A stretch of DNA of 34,263 nucleotides from an uncultured Desulfofustis sp. (GTDB lineage Bacteria; Desulfobacterota; Desulfobulbia; Desulfobulbales; Desulfocapsaceae), in assembly GCA_905479735.1 (NCBI GenBank), contig CAJQNS010000087.1:1-34263 (forward strand), written 5' to 3'. The translations under genes and the position numbers were made by a program. Positions within the stretch are counted from its first letter, which is position 1, and each line of letters begins with the position of its first letter. Under the pieces are notes generated by a model. It saw only the letters and a program-made list of their open reading frames with translations. It searched no databases and had not been told where the DNA came from. Shown one piece after another: positions 7,980 to 16,407 of this stretch.

Positions 7980-9107
7980 ATGTCGGCACGCCCTAAAACA
8001 GCGGTAACGATCGATTACGAATCTCGAATTGAAAAGCTCAAAGCCCGTCTGAGAAGAAAAAAGATCGACGCCATCCTGATCAGCCGGCCTGAAAACCGAC
8101 GCTATCTCAGTGGTTACAAAGCTCCCGATCACGGCATCAATGAGACTTCGGGATTGCTGTTTATCCCAGCCCGGGGCTGTGCCCGGCTGCTCACCGATTT
8201 CCGTTACCAACTGCAGGCCGAGGCAGAAACCTCACTGTCTGTCACCCTCTACCAGAAGGGCGTGATTGGATTGCTTAACGACCTTGTCAGCCAAAGCAAG
8301 GCCAAGCGTTTCGCCTTTGAGAGCCACTACACCCTGCATAGCTTCAGTCTCAAACTTTCGGCACTGGCGGAAAAACACAAAACAGAGCTGGTGCCTGTTA
8401 CCGATTTGGTGGAACGGCAGCGGATTATAAAGAGCGAAGAAGAAATAAAGCTGTTGCGGCGTTCTACGGCCCTGAATGAAGACGTTTTTCTCTTCATCTA
8501 TGATCGGATCACTGCCGATATGACAGAGATAGAGACGGCCTCAGCTATCGAGTCGAGGATGCGTCAGCTAGGGGCTGAGGGGCCGAGCTTCAGTACCATT
8601 GTTGCTTCCGGGGAAAACGGCGCCTTACCCCATGCAGTCCCGTCGGAGAAGGTCATTGGTCAACATTCTGCCGTCACCATCGATATGGGTCTGGTTCTGG
8701 ATGGCTATTGCTCCGACATGACAAGAAATTTCGTAGTCGGCAACCCTGACAAGACCTACACGAAAATCCACAGAATTGTAAGACAAGCCCAGTTGGCGGG
8801 CATTGCTGCAGTAAAGCCCGGAATCCAGATGAAAGACGTGGACCGGGCCGCCAGGAAAATCATTGCCGACAGCGGCCATGGTAAATATTTCGGGCATGCG
8901 CTCGGGCACGGCGTCGGGCTTGCCGTCCATGAAGCTCCGAGCCTTTCTTTCAGAAGCCGACGAAAACTCAAGCCGGGAATGATCATCACCGTTGAGCCGG
9001 GAATCTATATACCGGGCTGGGGCGGGGTACGGCTGGAAAACATGGTGGTGGTTCGTGAAGATGGCGGTGAATTGCTGAACAACGATACCACCTTTCTCGA
9101 TATATAA
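7980..9107 (+). CDS. M24 family metallopeptidase (Xaa-Pro aminopeptidase/dipeptidase-like)
   Basis: The 375-residue protein has an N-terminal creatinase/prolidase domain (residues 15-145) and a C-terminal pita-bread catalytic domain. All five dinuclear metal ligands are visible: Asp235 (TIDMG), Asp246 (CSDMTRNF), His310 (GHALGHGVG), Glu339 (VEPGIY) and Glu353 (RLENMV). His218 in PHAV is the conserved first-shell His. Such enzymes remove N-terminal residues before proline or cleave Xaa-Pro dipeptides in the cytoplasm. The family is certain; aminopeptidase P versus prolidase cannot be decided from sequence alone. The start lies directly after the previous stop codon. Confidence 0.94.
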   Translation: MSARPKTAVTIDYESRIEKLKARLRRKKIDAILISRPENRRYLSGYKAPDHGINETSGLLFIPARGCARLLTDFRYQLQAEAETSLSVTLYQKGVIGLLNDLVSQSKAKRFAFESHYTLHSFSLKLSALAEKHKTELVPVTDLVERQRIIKSEEEIKLLRRSTALNEDVFLFIYDRITADMTEIETASAIESRMRQLGAEGPSFSTIVASGENGALPHAVPSEKVIGQHSAVTIDMGLVLDGYCSDMTRNFVVGNPDKTYTKIHRIVRQAQLAGIAAVKPGIQMKDVDRAARKIIADSGHGKYFGHALGHGVGLAVHEAPSLSFRSRRKLKPGMIITVEPGIYIPGWGGVRLENMVVVREDGGELLNNDTTFLDI

Positions 9108-9153
9108 GCTGCTGCAACAGAGAAGACTCACCTTCGACCCAAAGATAGTCAAT

Positions 9154-9486
9154 ATGAGACAATTCGTAATTGATGAGTTATCGATATTGGAACGAGATAA
9201 TCTAGATTCCTATCTGAAAAGAACCCTCGCACCTGGGCCGATGGCCGGTATTTTCTGGATCAAGCTGCCCGACGATCTTTTGGCTGAAGCGCAGCGCGGA
9301 CATGAACAGTGCGGCCCATTCTACCTGGCGGTGGAGACCGAGGAGAAACGGATCTGTTTCGAACTGCTGGTGCGCTCGAAAACCAACCTGCACTGCACCT
9401 GTATCGCCTACGCCACACCGGCCCAGAGACAATTCGTCCTCGATTTCATAGACAGAATGCTGTCCGAAGAACAGATCAAGGCCTGA
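9154..9486 (+). CDS. Small conserved hypothetical protein
   Basis: The 110-residue product has an alternating strand/helix look (GIFWIKLPDDLL, FYLAVETEEKRICFELLVRS, LHCTCIAYATPAQRQFVLDFIDRML) consistent with a compact alpha/beta fold. There is no signal peptide. The Cys-x-Cys pair in LHCTC is notable but no full metal motif is seen. It follows the M24 peptidase by 46 bases on the same strand, so co-transcription is likely. I do not recognise the family and assign no function. Confidence 0.75.
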   Translation: MRQFVIDELSILERDNLDSYLKRTLAPGPMAGIFWIKLPDDLLAEAQRGHEQCGPFYLAVETEEKRICFELLVRSKTNLHCTCIAYATPAQRQFVLDFIDRMLSEEQIKA

Positions 9487-9515
9487 ACGGCAGCAGTGAC
9501 CGATCTCTGGTACTT

Positions 9516-9542
9516 AGGCCGGATACAGAAACGCCGGCCTTT
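9516..9542. terminator. Candidate bidirectional terminator hairpin
   Basis: AGGCCGG (9516-9522) and CCGGCCT (9534-9540) form a perfect 7-base-pair stem with an 11-base loop, between two convergent genes. Only TTT follows on the plus strand, so the U-tract is weak. Confidence 0.5.
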
Positions 9543-9587
9543 CCCAGGCAACCTTTCCCGAATTTACCGCTCGCAGCGGTCTGCGAC

Positions 9588-10301
9588 CTAGCGTTCCTGC
9601 CTGGCCGGAACCACCAGCAAACGGGGAATCAAGACCTCCCGGGGCTGCACCAGAATGAATTCGATGCAGCGGGCGATATCGTCGGCTTCAATCAGGCCGT
9701 TTTCAGGCTTGAATTTCTTTTCTTCGGGCCAGTGGTCGAAAAGCTCCGTCTTGGTTCTACCGGGCTCTATGGCCGTTACTTTTACGCCGGTGCCGGCAAG
9801 CTCCATTCTCAGGGCGTCGGTCAGTGCCTCCACCGCGAATTTTGTACCGTTGTAGGCACCGATTTCCGAAAAGGCTTTCAAGCCAGCCAGGCTGGAGGAG
9901 TTGATCAGAAATCCGCTGCCCTGTTTCTTCATAGGACGAAGAGCCAGATAACTCATACGCACCACCGACTCAAAATTAAGACGGACCATTTCACACAGCA
10001 GCTCAATATCGGCCTCGTCGATGGTACCGATCTGCATGACCCCGGCATTATTGAAGACAATATCGACCCTGCCGAACTCTGAGAATGCCTTGTCCAGAAT
10101 CTGCTGCGGCGTCTCCGGATCAATCATATCCCCGACCACGCAGACAGCGCTATCGAGTTCCGCAGCCAAATCCTCCAGCTTGTCTTTGCTTCTTGCATTA
10201 AGGACGAATTTCACCCCGGCCTGATTCAATCTTCTGGCAGTTGCCCTGCCAATACCCGAGCTTGCTCCGGTAATCACCATTATCTTATCTTTCAGATCCA
10301 T
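9588..10301 (-). CDS. Short-chain dehydrogenase/reductase (classical SDR)
   Basis: The 237-residue protein has the classical SDR order: cofactor loop TGASSGIG (11-18), NNAGV (84-88), catalytic Ser in NSSSLAG (about 136) and the YxxxK pair Tyr150/Lys154 in AYNGTKFA. Arg37 in LNARSKD suggests NADP preference. The PGRTKTELFDHW region is typical of the broad YdfG/serine-dehydrogenase-like group, but the substrate is unknown. A GGAGG about 6 bases upstream supports the ATG at 10301. It is transcribed alone on the minus strand, divergent from the M48 gene. Confidence 0.92.
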   Translation of the reverse strand: MDLKDKIMVITGASSGIGRATARRLNQAGVKFVLNARSKDKLEDLAAELDSAVCVVGDMIDPETPQQILDKAFSEFGRVDIVFNNAGVMQIGTIDEADIELLCEMVRLNFESVVRMSYLALRPMKKQGSGFLINSSSLAGLKAFSEIGAYNGTKFAVEALTDALRMELAGTGVKVTAIEPGRTKTELFDHWPEEKKFKPENGLIEADDIARCIEFILVQPREVLIPRLLVVPARQER

Positions 10302-10485
10302 AGCTGTCCTCCAGCTGATTAATTTGATGGTACAAATATGACTTCCTGGTTATTAGCTTACTACATGTATGGCAATTTGACTGGCGAACGGATGAACTGG
10401 TAAGAATCTACAGATCTTCCGCGACTAGAACCAGTTTGGGTCAATGGCATGTATTTTTCAAGCCCTTTCTGTTATATTGGTGATT

Positions 10486-11301
10486 ATGAAGTACTTGTTG
10501 AATCTACTCATCCTGGCACTCATCATGGGCGGCTGTGCAACCAGTCCCACCGGCCGCAGCCAGCTCATGCTCGTTTCGCCCGAACAGGCCATTGTCGGCT
10601 CCCGGGAAGCCTACACTCAGACCATTCAACCACTGGAAAAAAAGGGCAAGATAAACTCCAATCCGGTGGTTTCGGATCGAGTCGAATCGATCACCGGTCG
10701 CATCATCTATCAGGCCATAGAACTCTACCCCCATACCCGAAACTGGGATTGGTCCATCAAGGTGATAGACGATCCCGAAATGATCAATGCCTGGTGCATG
10801 GCCGGAGGGAAGATGGCTATCTACACGGGACTACTTGAAAAAGTCGATCCCACCGATGATGAACTGGCCCAGGTCCTGGCCCATGAAATCTCCCATGCGC
10901 TGGCCAATCACACAGCAGAAAGGATGTCTGTGGCCATGGCCTCCCAACTCGGAGTTATGGGCATCGGCATAGCCACCAGAAACAGTGATTACGGCAGAAC
11001 TGCGCTGACGGGCAGCGCGTTGGCGGCAGCGCTTGCCATTCAGCTGCCGAACAGCAGGTCTTCTGAGACAGAGGCTGATATAATGGGACTGGAGCTAGCC
11101 GCCCGGGCCGGTTACGATCCCCGGGCCGCGGCCACACTTTGGCAAAAGATGGAAAAAGCGGGCGGCAGCGGACCGGCAGAATTTCTCTCGACCCATCCAG
11201 CGCCGGGAAACAGACAGAATAGTCTGAAGATGGCGGCCCCGGAGTATATGGTTCTCTACCTGGATCCAAAATCCAGACCTGTCTATCAATTCAAGGATTA
11301 G
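10486..11301 (+). CDS. M48 family metallopeptidase, predicted lipoprotein
   Basis: The 271-residue protein starts with a hydrophobic signal ending LALIMGGC, a slightly atypical lipobox with Cys17 as the lipidated residue. The zinc motif is HEISH (133-137), with the third ligand Glu196 in SETEADIMGLELAARAGYDP, the pattern of the LoiP/YcaL/BepA-like periplasmic M48 proteases involved in outer-membrane protein quality control. The ATG at 10486 is chosen because an earlier in-frame ATG (10444) would place 14 residues before the signal peptide. The DHH-CBS gene begins 13 bases downstream. Confidence 0.92.
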   Translation: MKYLLNLLILALIMGGCATSPTGRSQLMLVSPEQAIVGSREAYTQTIQPLEKKGKINSNPVVSDRVESITGRIIYQAIELYPHTRNWDWSIKVIDDPEMINAWCMAGGKMAIYTGLLEKVDPTDDELAQVLAHEISHALANHTAERMSVAMASQLGVMGIGIATRNSDYGRTALTGSALAAALAIQLPNSRSSETEADIMGLELAARAGYDPRAAATLWQKMEKAGGSGPAEFLSTHPAPGNRQNSLKMAAPEYMVLYLDPKSRPVYQFKD

Positions 11302-11314
11302 ACGGCTATCATAA

Positions 11315-12619
11315 ATGCAAGTCGTCACCACTCATAAAAACAGCGATTTCGACGCGCTCGCCTCGGTCATCGGAGCAACCCTGCTCTATCCGAACTCTGT
11401 GGGGGTAATACCTACCTCGGTCAACAACAACGTCGCCAAATTTCTTTCCACCCATAAAACCGCCTTCAACATTATCCTTCCCAGTGAGGTCAAGTTCGAT
11501 CAGGTCAGCCGGCTGATTGTCGTCGACACCGATCAGTGGCGGCGCCTGGACCGGATGGAAAAACTCAGGGAACGTGACGATGTGGAAATTCTCCTTTGGG
11601 ACCACCATTCGAATGGAGGTGATATCGAGGCTGACTTTCGCTGCCAGGAGCCGGTCGGCGCCACCGTTACGCTTCTGGTCAGGGAGATGAAGAGCCGGCA
11701 GATGGATCTCAACCCGCTTGTTTCAACGGTATTGCTGATTGGGCTCTATGAGGATACCGGCCACCTCAGCTACCCGTCCACCACCGCCGAAGACGCCGCA
11801 GCTGCCTCCTATTTGCTCGACAACGGGGCCGATCTCAACGTTGCCGCATTTTTTCTCAATCCACCTTATGAAGAGGTGCAGCGTGATATTCTGCTCTCCA
11901 TGATGCGGGATACCAAAAAGATAACGCTTAACAACCTAACCATCGGCATAAACATTCTCAAACCAGACAAAAAAGTTCCTATGCTGGCTGCTATCGTCAG
12001 TATGTACCGTACTATCATCAATGCCGACGCGGTGTTCGTCATTTGTGTGAACGACGAAAAATCGTGCACCATCATCGGGCGCAGCGGTGCCACCCGGATG
12101 ATCAATGTCGGGAAAATCCTCAAACACTTTGGCGGCGGCGGCCATCCCGGGGCTGGCTCGGCAACCACCAGAAACGGTGAGTACCCGCCCAGTCAGATAA
12201 AGGAAAAACTTGTAGAGCTCATCAAAAAAACCAAAGTAGGCGGTGTCACCATTGCCGATCTGATGTCATTTCCGGTCACCTTCGTTGAAGGTTCGACGCC
12301 GATGCACGAGATCAGGGATATGATGCAGAATCAAAAGATCAGAGGAATCCTGGTCGGCAATGAAGACAACCTGGAAGGTATTATCGTACTCTGGGATCTG
12401 AAAAAACTGAAGCTGGACAAACAGTGGAAAAGCCCGGTCAAAGCCTTCATGGCACGAGATGTGGCAACGATTCCCCCCTACTACAAACCGGCCCAGGCTG
12501 CCCAGTTGATGATCGAGAAGAATATCGGTCACCTGCCGGTGAGCCATAACGACAAGATAATCGGCATTGTCACCCGCACCGACATATTGACCTATCTCTA
12601 CAACCTGCTTCCCGACTAA
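11315..12619 (+). CDS. DHH-DHHA1 phosphoesterase domain protein with two CBS domains
   Basis: The 434-residue protein carries a DHH phosphoesterase domain (THKNSDFDA at the N-terminus, VVDTD, LWDHH) and a DHHA1 RNA/nucleotide-binding domain with the GGGGHPGAGSAT loop at about residues 275-286. Two tandem CBS domains follow (about 315-375 and 380-434; GIIVLWDLKKL and GIVTRTDILTYLY). The same DHH-CBS arrangement is known as the front half of large poly(A)-polymerase/CCA-enzyme-like proteins of desulfobacteria and Aquificales; here the nucleotidyltransferase part is absent and the ORF ends cleanly. Likely activity is hydrolysis of cyclic dinucleotides, nanoRNA or a similar phosphodiester, gated by adenine nucleotides at the CBS pair. 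Confidence 0.88.
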   Translation: MQVVTTHKNSDFDALASVIGATLLYPNSVGVIPTSVNNNVAKFLSTHKTAFNIILPSEVKFDQVSRLIVVDTDQWRRLDRMEKLRERDDVEILLWDHHSNGGDIEADFRCQEPVGATVTLLVREMKSRQMDLNPLVSTVLLIGLYEDTGHLSYPSTTAEDAAAASYLLDNGADLNVAAFFLNPPYEEVQRDILLSMMRDTKKITLNNLTIGINILKPDKKVPMLAAIVSMYRTIINADAVFVICVNDEKSCTIIGRSGATRMINVGKILKHFGGGGHPGAGSATTRNGEYPPSQIKEKLVELIKKTKVGGVTIADLMSFPVTFVEGSTPMHEIRDMMQNQKIRGILVGNEDNLEGIIVLWDLKKLKLDKQWKSPVKAFMARDVATIPPYYKPAQAAQLMIEKNIGHLPVSHNDKIIGIVTRTDILTYLYNLLPD

Positions 12620-13515
12620 TCAGGCAGTCTCTTCAAAGCGACTCCACTGATATCGTCATACATTTTGAAGCGCGGATAACGATAGCAGCCCGGATCATCC
12701 TCCTGCAGCGACCGAACATGATTTCTTATGTGCTTTAACCCGCCGCTTTTATAAAGCTGCACAAAGAGTTCCGCATCAAACAGATTATCGGGGTTGGTGC
12801 TGGGGGGGAAGAGACCGTCCGAGAAGAGCAGCACATGAGAAATCTGACCGGCTTCAACGGTGCCGGAAGAAACGAATTCCAAAGCTTCATTCTCACCGTT
12901 CAGAACTCCGAATTCTTTGTTCATCTTTCCTCTGACAGCGGCGATCTCCGCGGCCAGGTTCTGTTGAATTGTGCCACTGGATCGAGCACCGATCTGCTGC
13001 CAGGTCTTGAGTACCTCACGGTCCTGACCAGGCAGTTCCGTCAACAATTGACCGCCGCCGTCTCTATGGATAAGAAGAATCATGCAATCACCGGTCTGGC
13101 ACCAGGCTATCGAATCCTCGTTGACCTGCACCGCGGCGAAACTTGTTGACCAAAGCTGCTCGCGTTCAAGAAGATCAAGCCCTTCGTCGATCATTGCTTC
13201 TCTTATGAACTCGTTGGCCCTGCGGGCTGAGTCGAGAAGATTCCGCTCCGGATCACCGGAAAATACCGAGGCAGTTATCCCAGCCGCTTTCTGGCCGCCG
13301 CTGGTCGGCTGTGCTGCCGACTGGCGCTGAGCAGAATAGAGCGTTGTCGCACCATCGCAGACGATGCTGAGCCGATTGACCGTAGCCAGCATATCCTCAT
13401 TGACCGGGCCACTACCCTGTTCAAGAAGTGTTTCATTAACCAGAAAGCGAGGATCAGGCTTTTCTGCAGGTGGCGAAGCCGAAGAATTGAGAATGTTCTC
13501 GGGAAACAGATACAT
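12616..13515 (-). CDS. PP2C-like serine/threonine protein phosphatase
   Basis: The 299-residue protein shows the PP2C metal-site pattern: GPVNEDML (Asp41), IVCDGATT (Asp54-Gly55), WCQTGDCMILLIH, LLFSDGL, and MYDDISGVAL near the C-terminus. The first 25 residues are low-complexity and not conserved-looking. PP2C enzymes are Mg/Mn-dependent cytoplasmic phosphatases, often opposing serine/threonine kinases or anti-sigma factors, but no kinase or anti-sigma gene lies nearby. Its stop codon interlocks by 4 bases with the stop of the convergent DHH-CBS gene. Family assignment is good; target unknown. Confidence 0.85.
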   Translation of the reverse strand: MYLFPENILNSSASPPAEKPDPRFLVNETLLEQGSGPVNEDMLATVNRLSIVCDGATTLYSAQRQSAAQPTSGGQKAAGITASVFSGDPERNLLDSARRANEFIREAMIDEGLDLLEREQLWSTSFAAVQVNEDSIAWCQTGDCMILLIHRDGGGQLLTELPGQDREVLKTWQQIGARSSGTIQQNLAAEIAAVRGKMNKEFGVLNGENEALEFVSSGTVEAGQISHVLLFSDGLFPPSTNPDNLFDAELFVQLYKSGGLKHIRNHVRSLQEDDPGCYRYPRFKMYDDISGVALKRLPD

Positions 13516-13627
13516 GGTAACCTTTCAATGTTTGATTGATTCGAGCAAGGATAATGGCCCGAGCGGGTCAAATCAAATTGGAAGATCGGATGGATCGATA
13601 ATTTAATAATCAGAAACTTCGATAACA

Positions 13628-13655
13628 GAAAACCCGCGGCCAGGGCAGCCGCGGG
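13628..13655 (-). terminator. Rho-independent terminator after the winged-helix gene
   Basis: A perfect 8-base-pair stem CCCGCGGC/GCCGCGGG (13633-13640 with 13648-13655) with a 7-base loop is followed on the minus strand by TTTTCTGTT. It lies about 35 bases after the stop of the winged-helix gene and ends the fur-like operon before the PP2C gene. Confidence 0.88.
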
Positions 13656-13689
13656 CCTGAATCTGGGAACAATGACCACCTTACTGCAC

Positions 13690-13902
13690 TCAGGAAATGG
13701 CCTTTCTCCCGGCCTCGGTCACACCATATTTACAGCGAACCGGACTGTCCACCAGTCCAGTTTTTTTCAGCGCCGCGATCTTATTGCTGACCAGTTTTTT
13801 GTCGAGCCCGGTGGCGGCAACTATATCTTTTGAGCCGCATGGCGAATCGGAACCGGCCAAGGCCTCCAAAATTTTTTTCTGTTCTCCTGTCAAATCACTC
13901 AT
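13690..13902 (-). CDS. Small winged-helix DNA-binding protein
   Basis: The 70-residue protein consists almost entirely of one winged-helix domain: helix 1 (EQKKILEALAGS), helix 2 (SKDIVAATG), recognition helix (DKKLVSNKIAALKKTGLV) and a wing (VRCKYGVTEAGRKAIS). The pattern matches MarR/ArsR-type transcription factors without an effector or dimerisation extension. Its ATG overlaps the stop of the upstream Fur-family gene as ATGA, indicating translational coupling and joint regulation. A strong terminator follows. It may be a partner regulator of the Fur-like protein; the target is unknown. Confidence 0.85.
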   Translation of the reverse strand: MSDLTGEQKKILEALAGSDSPCGSKDIVAATGLDKKLVSNKIAALKKTGLVDSPVRCKYGVTEAGRKAIS

Positions 13903-14312
13903 TGCTCATCTCCGTCTCTTTTCTTCTCTTGGTTATTTCTGCATGAAGAGCAGATGCCTTTGAACTCTACCCGATAACCGGTTATCCGGTACCCTTTGTC
14001 CGAGGCGACAGCCGCAGGATTGACCAGGTTTCGGTCAAATTCGATATTATCCACCCGTTGGCATTGCAGACAGAAGATATGATCGTGCGGATGAACGTCA
14101 GCATCGAACCGCTTCTGGCGGCCACTGATTTCCAGTTTGCCTATGATCCCAGCCTCCGAAAGTGTCTCCAGATTTCTGTAGACTGTTGCCAGACTGATAC
14201 GAGGCATGAATTTCTTGACCCGCTCATACAGCTCATCGGCAGTGAGATGCTGATGGCTGTCCTGCAGCTCTTTAAGAATGATCTCTCGCTGGCTTGTCAT
14301 TCTCATGTGCAT
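13899..14312 (-). CDS. Fur-family metalloregulator (Fur/PerR type)
   Basis: The 137-residue protein has the N-terminal winged helix of Fur proteins (MTSQREIILKEL, ISLATVYRNLETL) and the C-terminal metal domain with HPHDHIFC (His74-His78), a structural zinc site from Cys81/Cys84 (CLQC) and Cys121/Cys124 (CSSC), and FDADVH. It could be Fur (iron) or PerR (peroxide); the residues seen do not decide. AAGGGG lies 6 bases before the ATG at 14312. A near-perfect Fur box sits just upstream, so it probably regulates itself. It is coupled by ATGA overlap to the 70-residue winged-helix gene. Confidence 0.93.
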   Translation of the reverse strand: MHMRMTSQREIILKELQDSHQHLTADELYERVKKFMPRISLATVYRNLETLSEAGIIGKLEISGRQKRFDADVHPHDHIFCLQCQRVDNIEFDRNLVNPAAVASDKGYRITGYRVEFKGICSSCRNNQEKKRDGDEQ

Positions 14313-14325
14313 GAATCACCCCTTA

Positions 14326-14340
14326 TAATAATGATTATCA
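14326..14340. promoter_or_regulatory. Fur-type operator (7-1-7 box)
   Basis: TAATAATGATTATCA is a 7-1-7 inverted repeat with one mismatch from perfect symmetry and one mismatch from the classical TGATAATnATTATCA Fur/PerR box. It lies 14 bases upstream of the ATG of the Fur-family gene, in an AT-rich divergent promoter region that could also influence the ABC exporter genes on the other side. Confidence 0.75.
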
Positions 14341-14471
14341 ATTGTAATTAATTATCACTACCATGTCAATATCGTCTGGCAGCTCTTAAAATAGGCTTGA
14401 AAATTTAATAAAAACAATGAAATAAACTAACCATATTCGTCAAAATCAATTTCCTACTTATGGTAGTGCTT

Positions 14472-15353
14472 ATGTCGATTCTCGAAGTCAAAAATTTAAA
14501 AAAGTATTACAGGAATGTGGTTGCGGTGGAAGACGTGTCTTTCCGGGTCGAGCAGGGCAGCTGCTTCGGTTTGCTGGGCCCCAACGGGGCCGGCAAAACC
14601 ACAACCATGGAGATCGTCGAAAACATCATCGCCCCCACCGACGGATCAATTTTTTATCATGGAAATCCCCGTGACGAAACGTTCAGGCAGCAAGTCGGTA
14701 TCCAGTTTCAGCACACCTCGCTGTTAAATTTTTTGACGGTGAAAGAAACTCTGCGCTGCTATCGCCAACTCTACAAAAATCCCGAAAAGATCGACTGGTT
14801 GATAGAACGGTGCAATCTCGAGCCCATACTGAAGCAAAGCAATAACCAGTTATCCGGCGGTCAGCGTCAGCGGCTGATGCTTGCTCTGGCTCTGGTCAAC
14901 CGGCCCGAACTGATCTTTCTCGACGAACCTTCAACCGGTCTTGACCCTCAGTCTCGACGCTACTTATGGGACATTGTCGATGAGATAAAAGCGGATGGCA
15001 AGACCGTCATCATGACGACCCACTCAATGGAGGAGGCCCAGTATCTCTGTGATACTATTGCCATCATGGATGGCGGCAAGATAATCGCTGAAGGCAGCCC
15101 CGCGGAGTTGATCGCCGCCCACTGTCATACCAACACCATCACCCTGCCCAAAAAGTCCGTCGAGAAGGTGCTCACCGACCTCGGCCTTGACTACCAGGCG
15201 AACGATTCCTCGGTCTTTATACAAACCGCCAACGTTGACGGGGTCTTGTCCCAGCTCATTGACGCCGGTATCGAACTCTCTGAAATGAGCGTCCAGTCGC
15301 CCAACCTTGAAGACGTCTTTCTGAGACTGACGGGAAAACAGCTGAGGGATTGA
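14472..15353 (+). CDS. ABC-2 type exporter, ATP-binding subunit
   Basis: The 293-residue protein (from the ATG at 14472; an ATG 12 bases earlier is less typical) has all ABC ATPase motifs: Walker A GPNGAGKT (36-43), Q-loop IQFQHTS, signature LSGGQRQR, Walker B LIFLDEPSTGLDP and the H-loop TTHSMEE. A C-terminal extension of about 80 residues (KKSVEKVLTDLGLDYQ...NLEDVFLRLTGKQLRD) is typical of DrrA/CcmA-like exporters of drugs, lipids or polysaccharides. Its stop falls next to the start of the permease gene, so the two form one unit. Substrate unknown. Confidence 0.94.
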   Translation: MSILEVKNLKKYYRNVVAVEDVSFRVEQGSCFGLLGPNGAGKTTTMEIVENIIAPTDGSIFYHGNPRDETFRQQVGIQFQHTSLLNFLTVKETLRCYRQLYKNPEKIDWLIERCNLEPILKQSNNQLSGGQRQRLMLALALVNRPELIFLDEPSTGLDPQSRRYLWDIVDEIKADGKTVIMTTHSMEEAQYLCDTIAIMDGGKIIAEGSPAELIAAHCHTNTITLPKKSVEKVLTDLGLDYQANDSSVFIQTANVDGVLSQLIDAGIELSEMSVQSPNLEDVFLRLTGKQLRD

Positions 15354-15355
15354 GT

Positions 15356-16405
15356 ATGGCAAGCCTGCAGCGAATCTGGGTAATCTTTCGAGCCAGGAAC
15401 AAGGAGTTTTTCCGCGACCGTGCTGCCTTCGGCTGGAATTTCGCCTTTCCATTCCTGATCATCATCGGCTTTGGCATCATCTTCAGCGGCGAAAACATGC
15501 AGGGTTACAAAATTGGCCTGTTTCCGCAACCGGGCGCCAGTGTAGTCTTTGAAGGTACGACAATTCCTGTCCACTTCCAGAACGACCCTGCGGTTGATTT
15601 CATCCCTGTCGCCAATCTCGAGGAAGGTCTGCAGAAACTGACCCAGCATAAAATAGACCTGTTGATCGATGGGCTCTCCAGCGAGCAGCGCTACTGGGTC
15701 AATGACGCTTCTCCCAAAGGGGGTATCGTCGAACAGCTCTATCAGGCGGCTCTGGTGCCCGAAGACAGCCATGTCGCCCAGCGAAACTCAATCGATGGTA
15801 CCAGGGCCCGCTATATCGACTGGTTTTTTCCGGGAATCATGGCCATGAACATGATGTTCTCGGCCCTCTGGGGAGTCGGCTACGTGGTGGTACGCTACCG
15901 CAAGAACGGTGCCTTAAAACGCCTCAAGGCCACCCCGCTGACCGCCTTCGAGTTTCTCACTGCCCAGATGCTGTCGCGTATTTTTCTGCTGATGTTCACC
16001 TTTTCCGTCGTCTGGTTCGGCTCAGACCTGATCTTTGATTTCCGCATGCAGGGCTCACTGCTGCTGTTTCTCTTCACCTTTTTCCTCGGAGGTCTCAGCC
16101 TTTGTTCAATCGGTCTGTTCCTGGCTGCCCGGGGAACCAGCGAGGAATTTACCAGCGGTGCGCTCAATTTTATTTCCTGGCCCATGATGTTTCTCTCGGA
16201 GGTATGGTTTTCCTTGGAAGGTGCACCCCATTGGGTCCAGCAGCTCTCCTGGTTATTTCCCCTTACCCATCTTCTCAAAGCGGCCCGAAAGGTAATGAAC
16301 GAGGGCGCAGCGCTGATCGATATCCAACTTGAATGCGGTCTGATGGTCCTCACTACGATGCTGTTTCTGGCAGTGGCCGCCCGCATCTTCTCATGGGTGG
16401 AGTAG
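15356..16405 (+). CDS. ABC-2 type exporter, permease subunit
   Basis: The 349-residue protein has one N-terminal membrane segment (FGWNFAFPFLIIIGFGIIF), an extracytoplasmic domain of about 130 residues, then a block of five hydrophobic segments (from MAMNMMFSALWGVGYVVV to MVLTTMLFLAVAARIFSW), the usual ABC2_membrane topology. RYRKNGALKRLKATPL is the conserved cytoplasmic coupling region. The ATG at 15356 lies 2 bases after the ATPase stop; a TTG at 15350 is in frame and would overlap it. With the upstream ATPase it should form a homodimeric exporter in the inner membrane. Confidence 0.93.
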   Translation: MASLQRIWVIFRARNKEFFRDRAAFGWNFAFPFLIIIGFGIIFSGENMQGYKIGLFPQPGASVVFEGTTIPVHFQNDPAVDFIPVANLEEGLQKLTQHKIDLLIDGLSSEQRYWVNDASPKGGIVEQLYQAALVPEDSHVAQRNSIDGTRARYIDWFFPGIMAMNMMFSALWGVGYVVVRYRKNGALKRLKATPLTAFEFLTAQMLSRIFLLMFTFSVVWFGSDLIFDFRMQGSLLLFLFTFFLGGLSLCSIGLFLAARGTSEEFTSGALNFISWPMMFLSEVWFSLEGAPHWVQQLSWLFPLTHLLKAARKVMNEGAALIDIQLECGLMVLTTMLFLAVAARIFSWVE

Positions 16406-16407
16406 CC

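Noticed and set aside
9309-10082. 257-codon plus-strand open frame
   Set aside because: It overlaps the small unknown gene in another frame and is antisense to the SDR; its composition is typical of a shadow.
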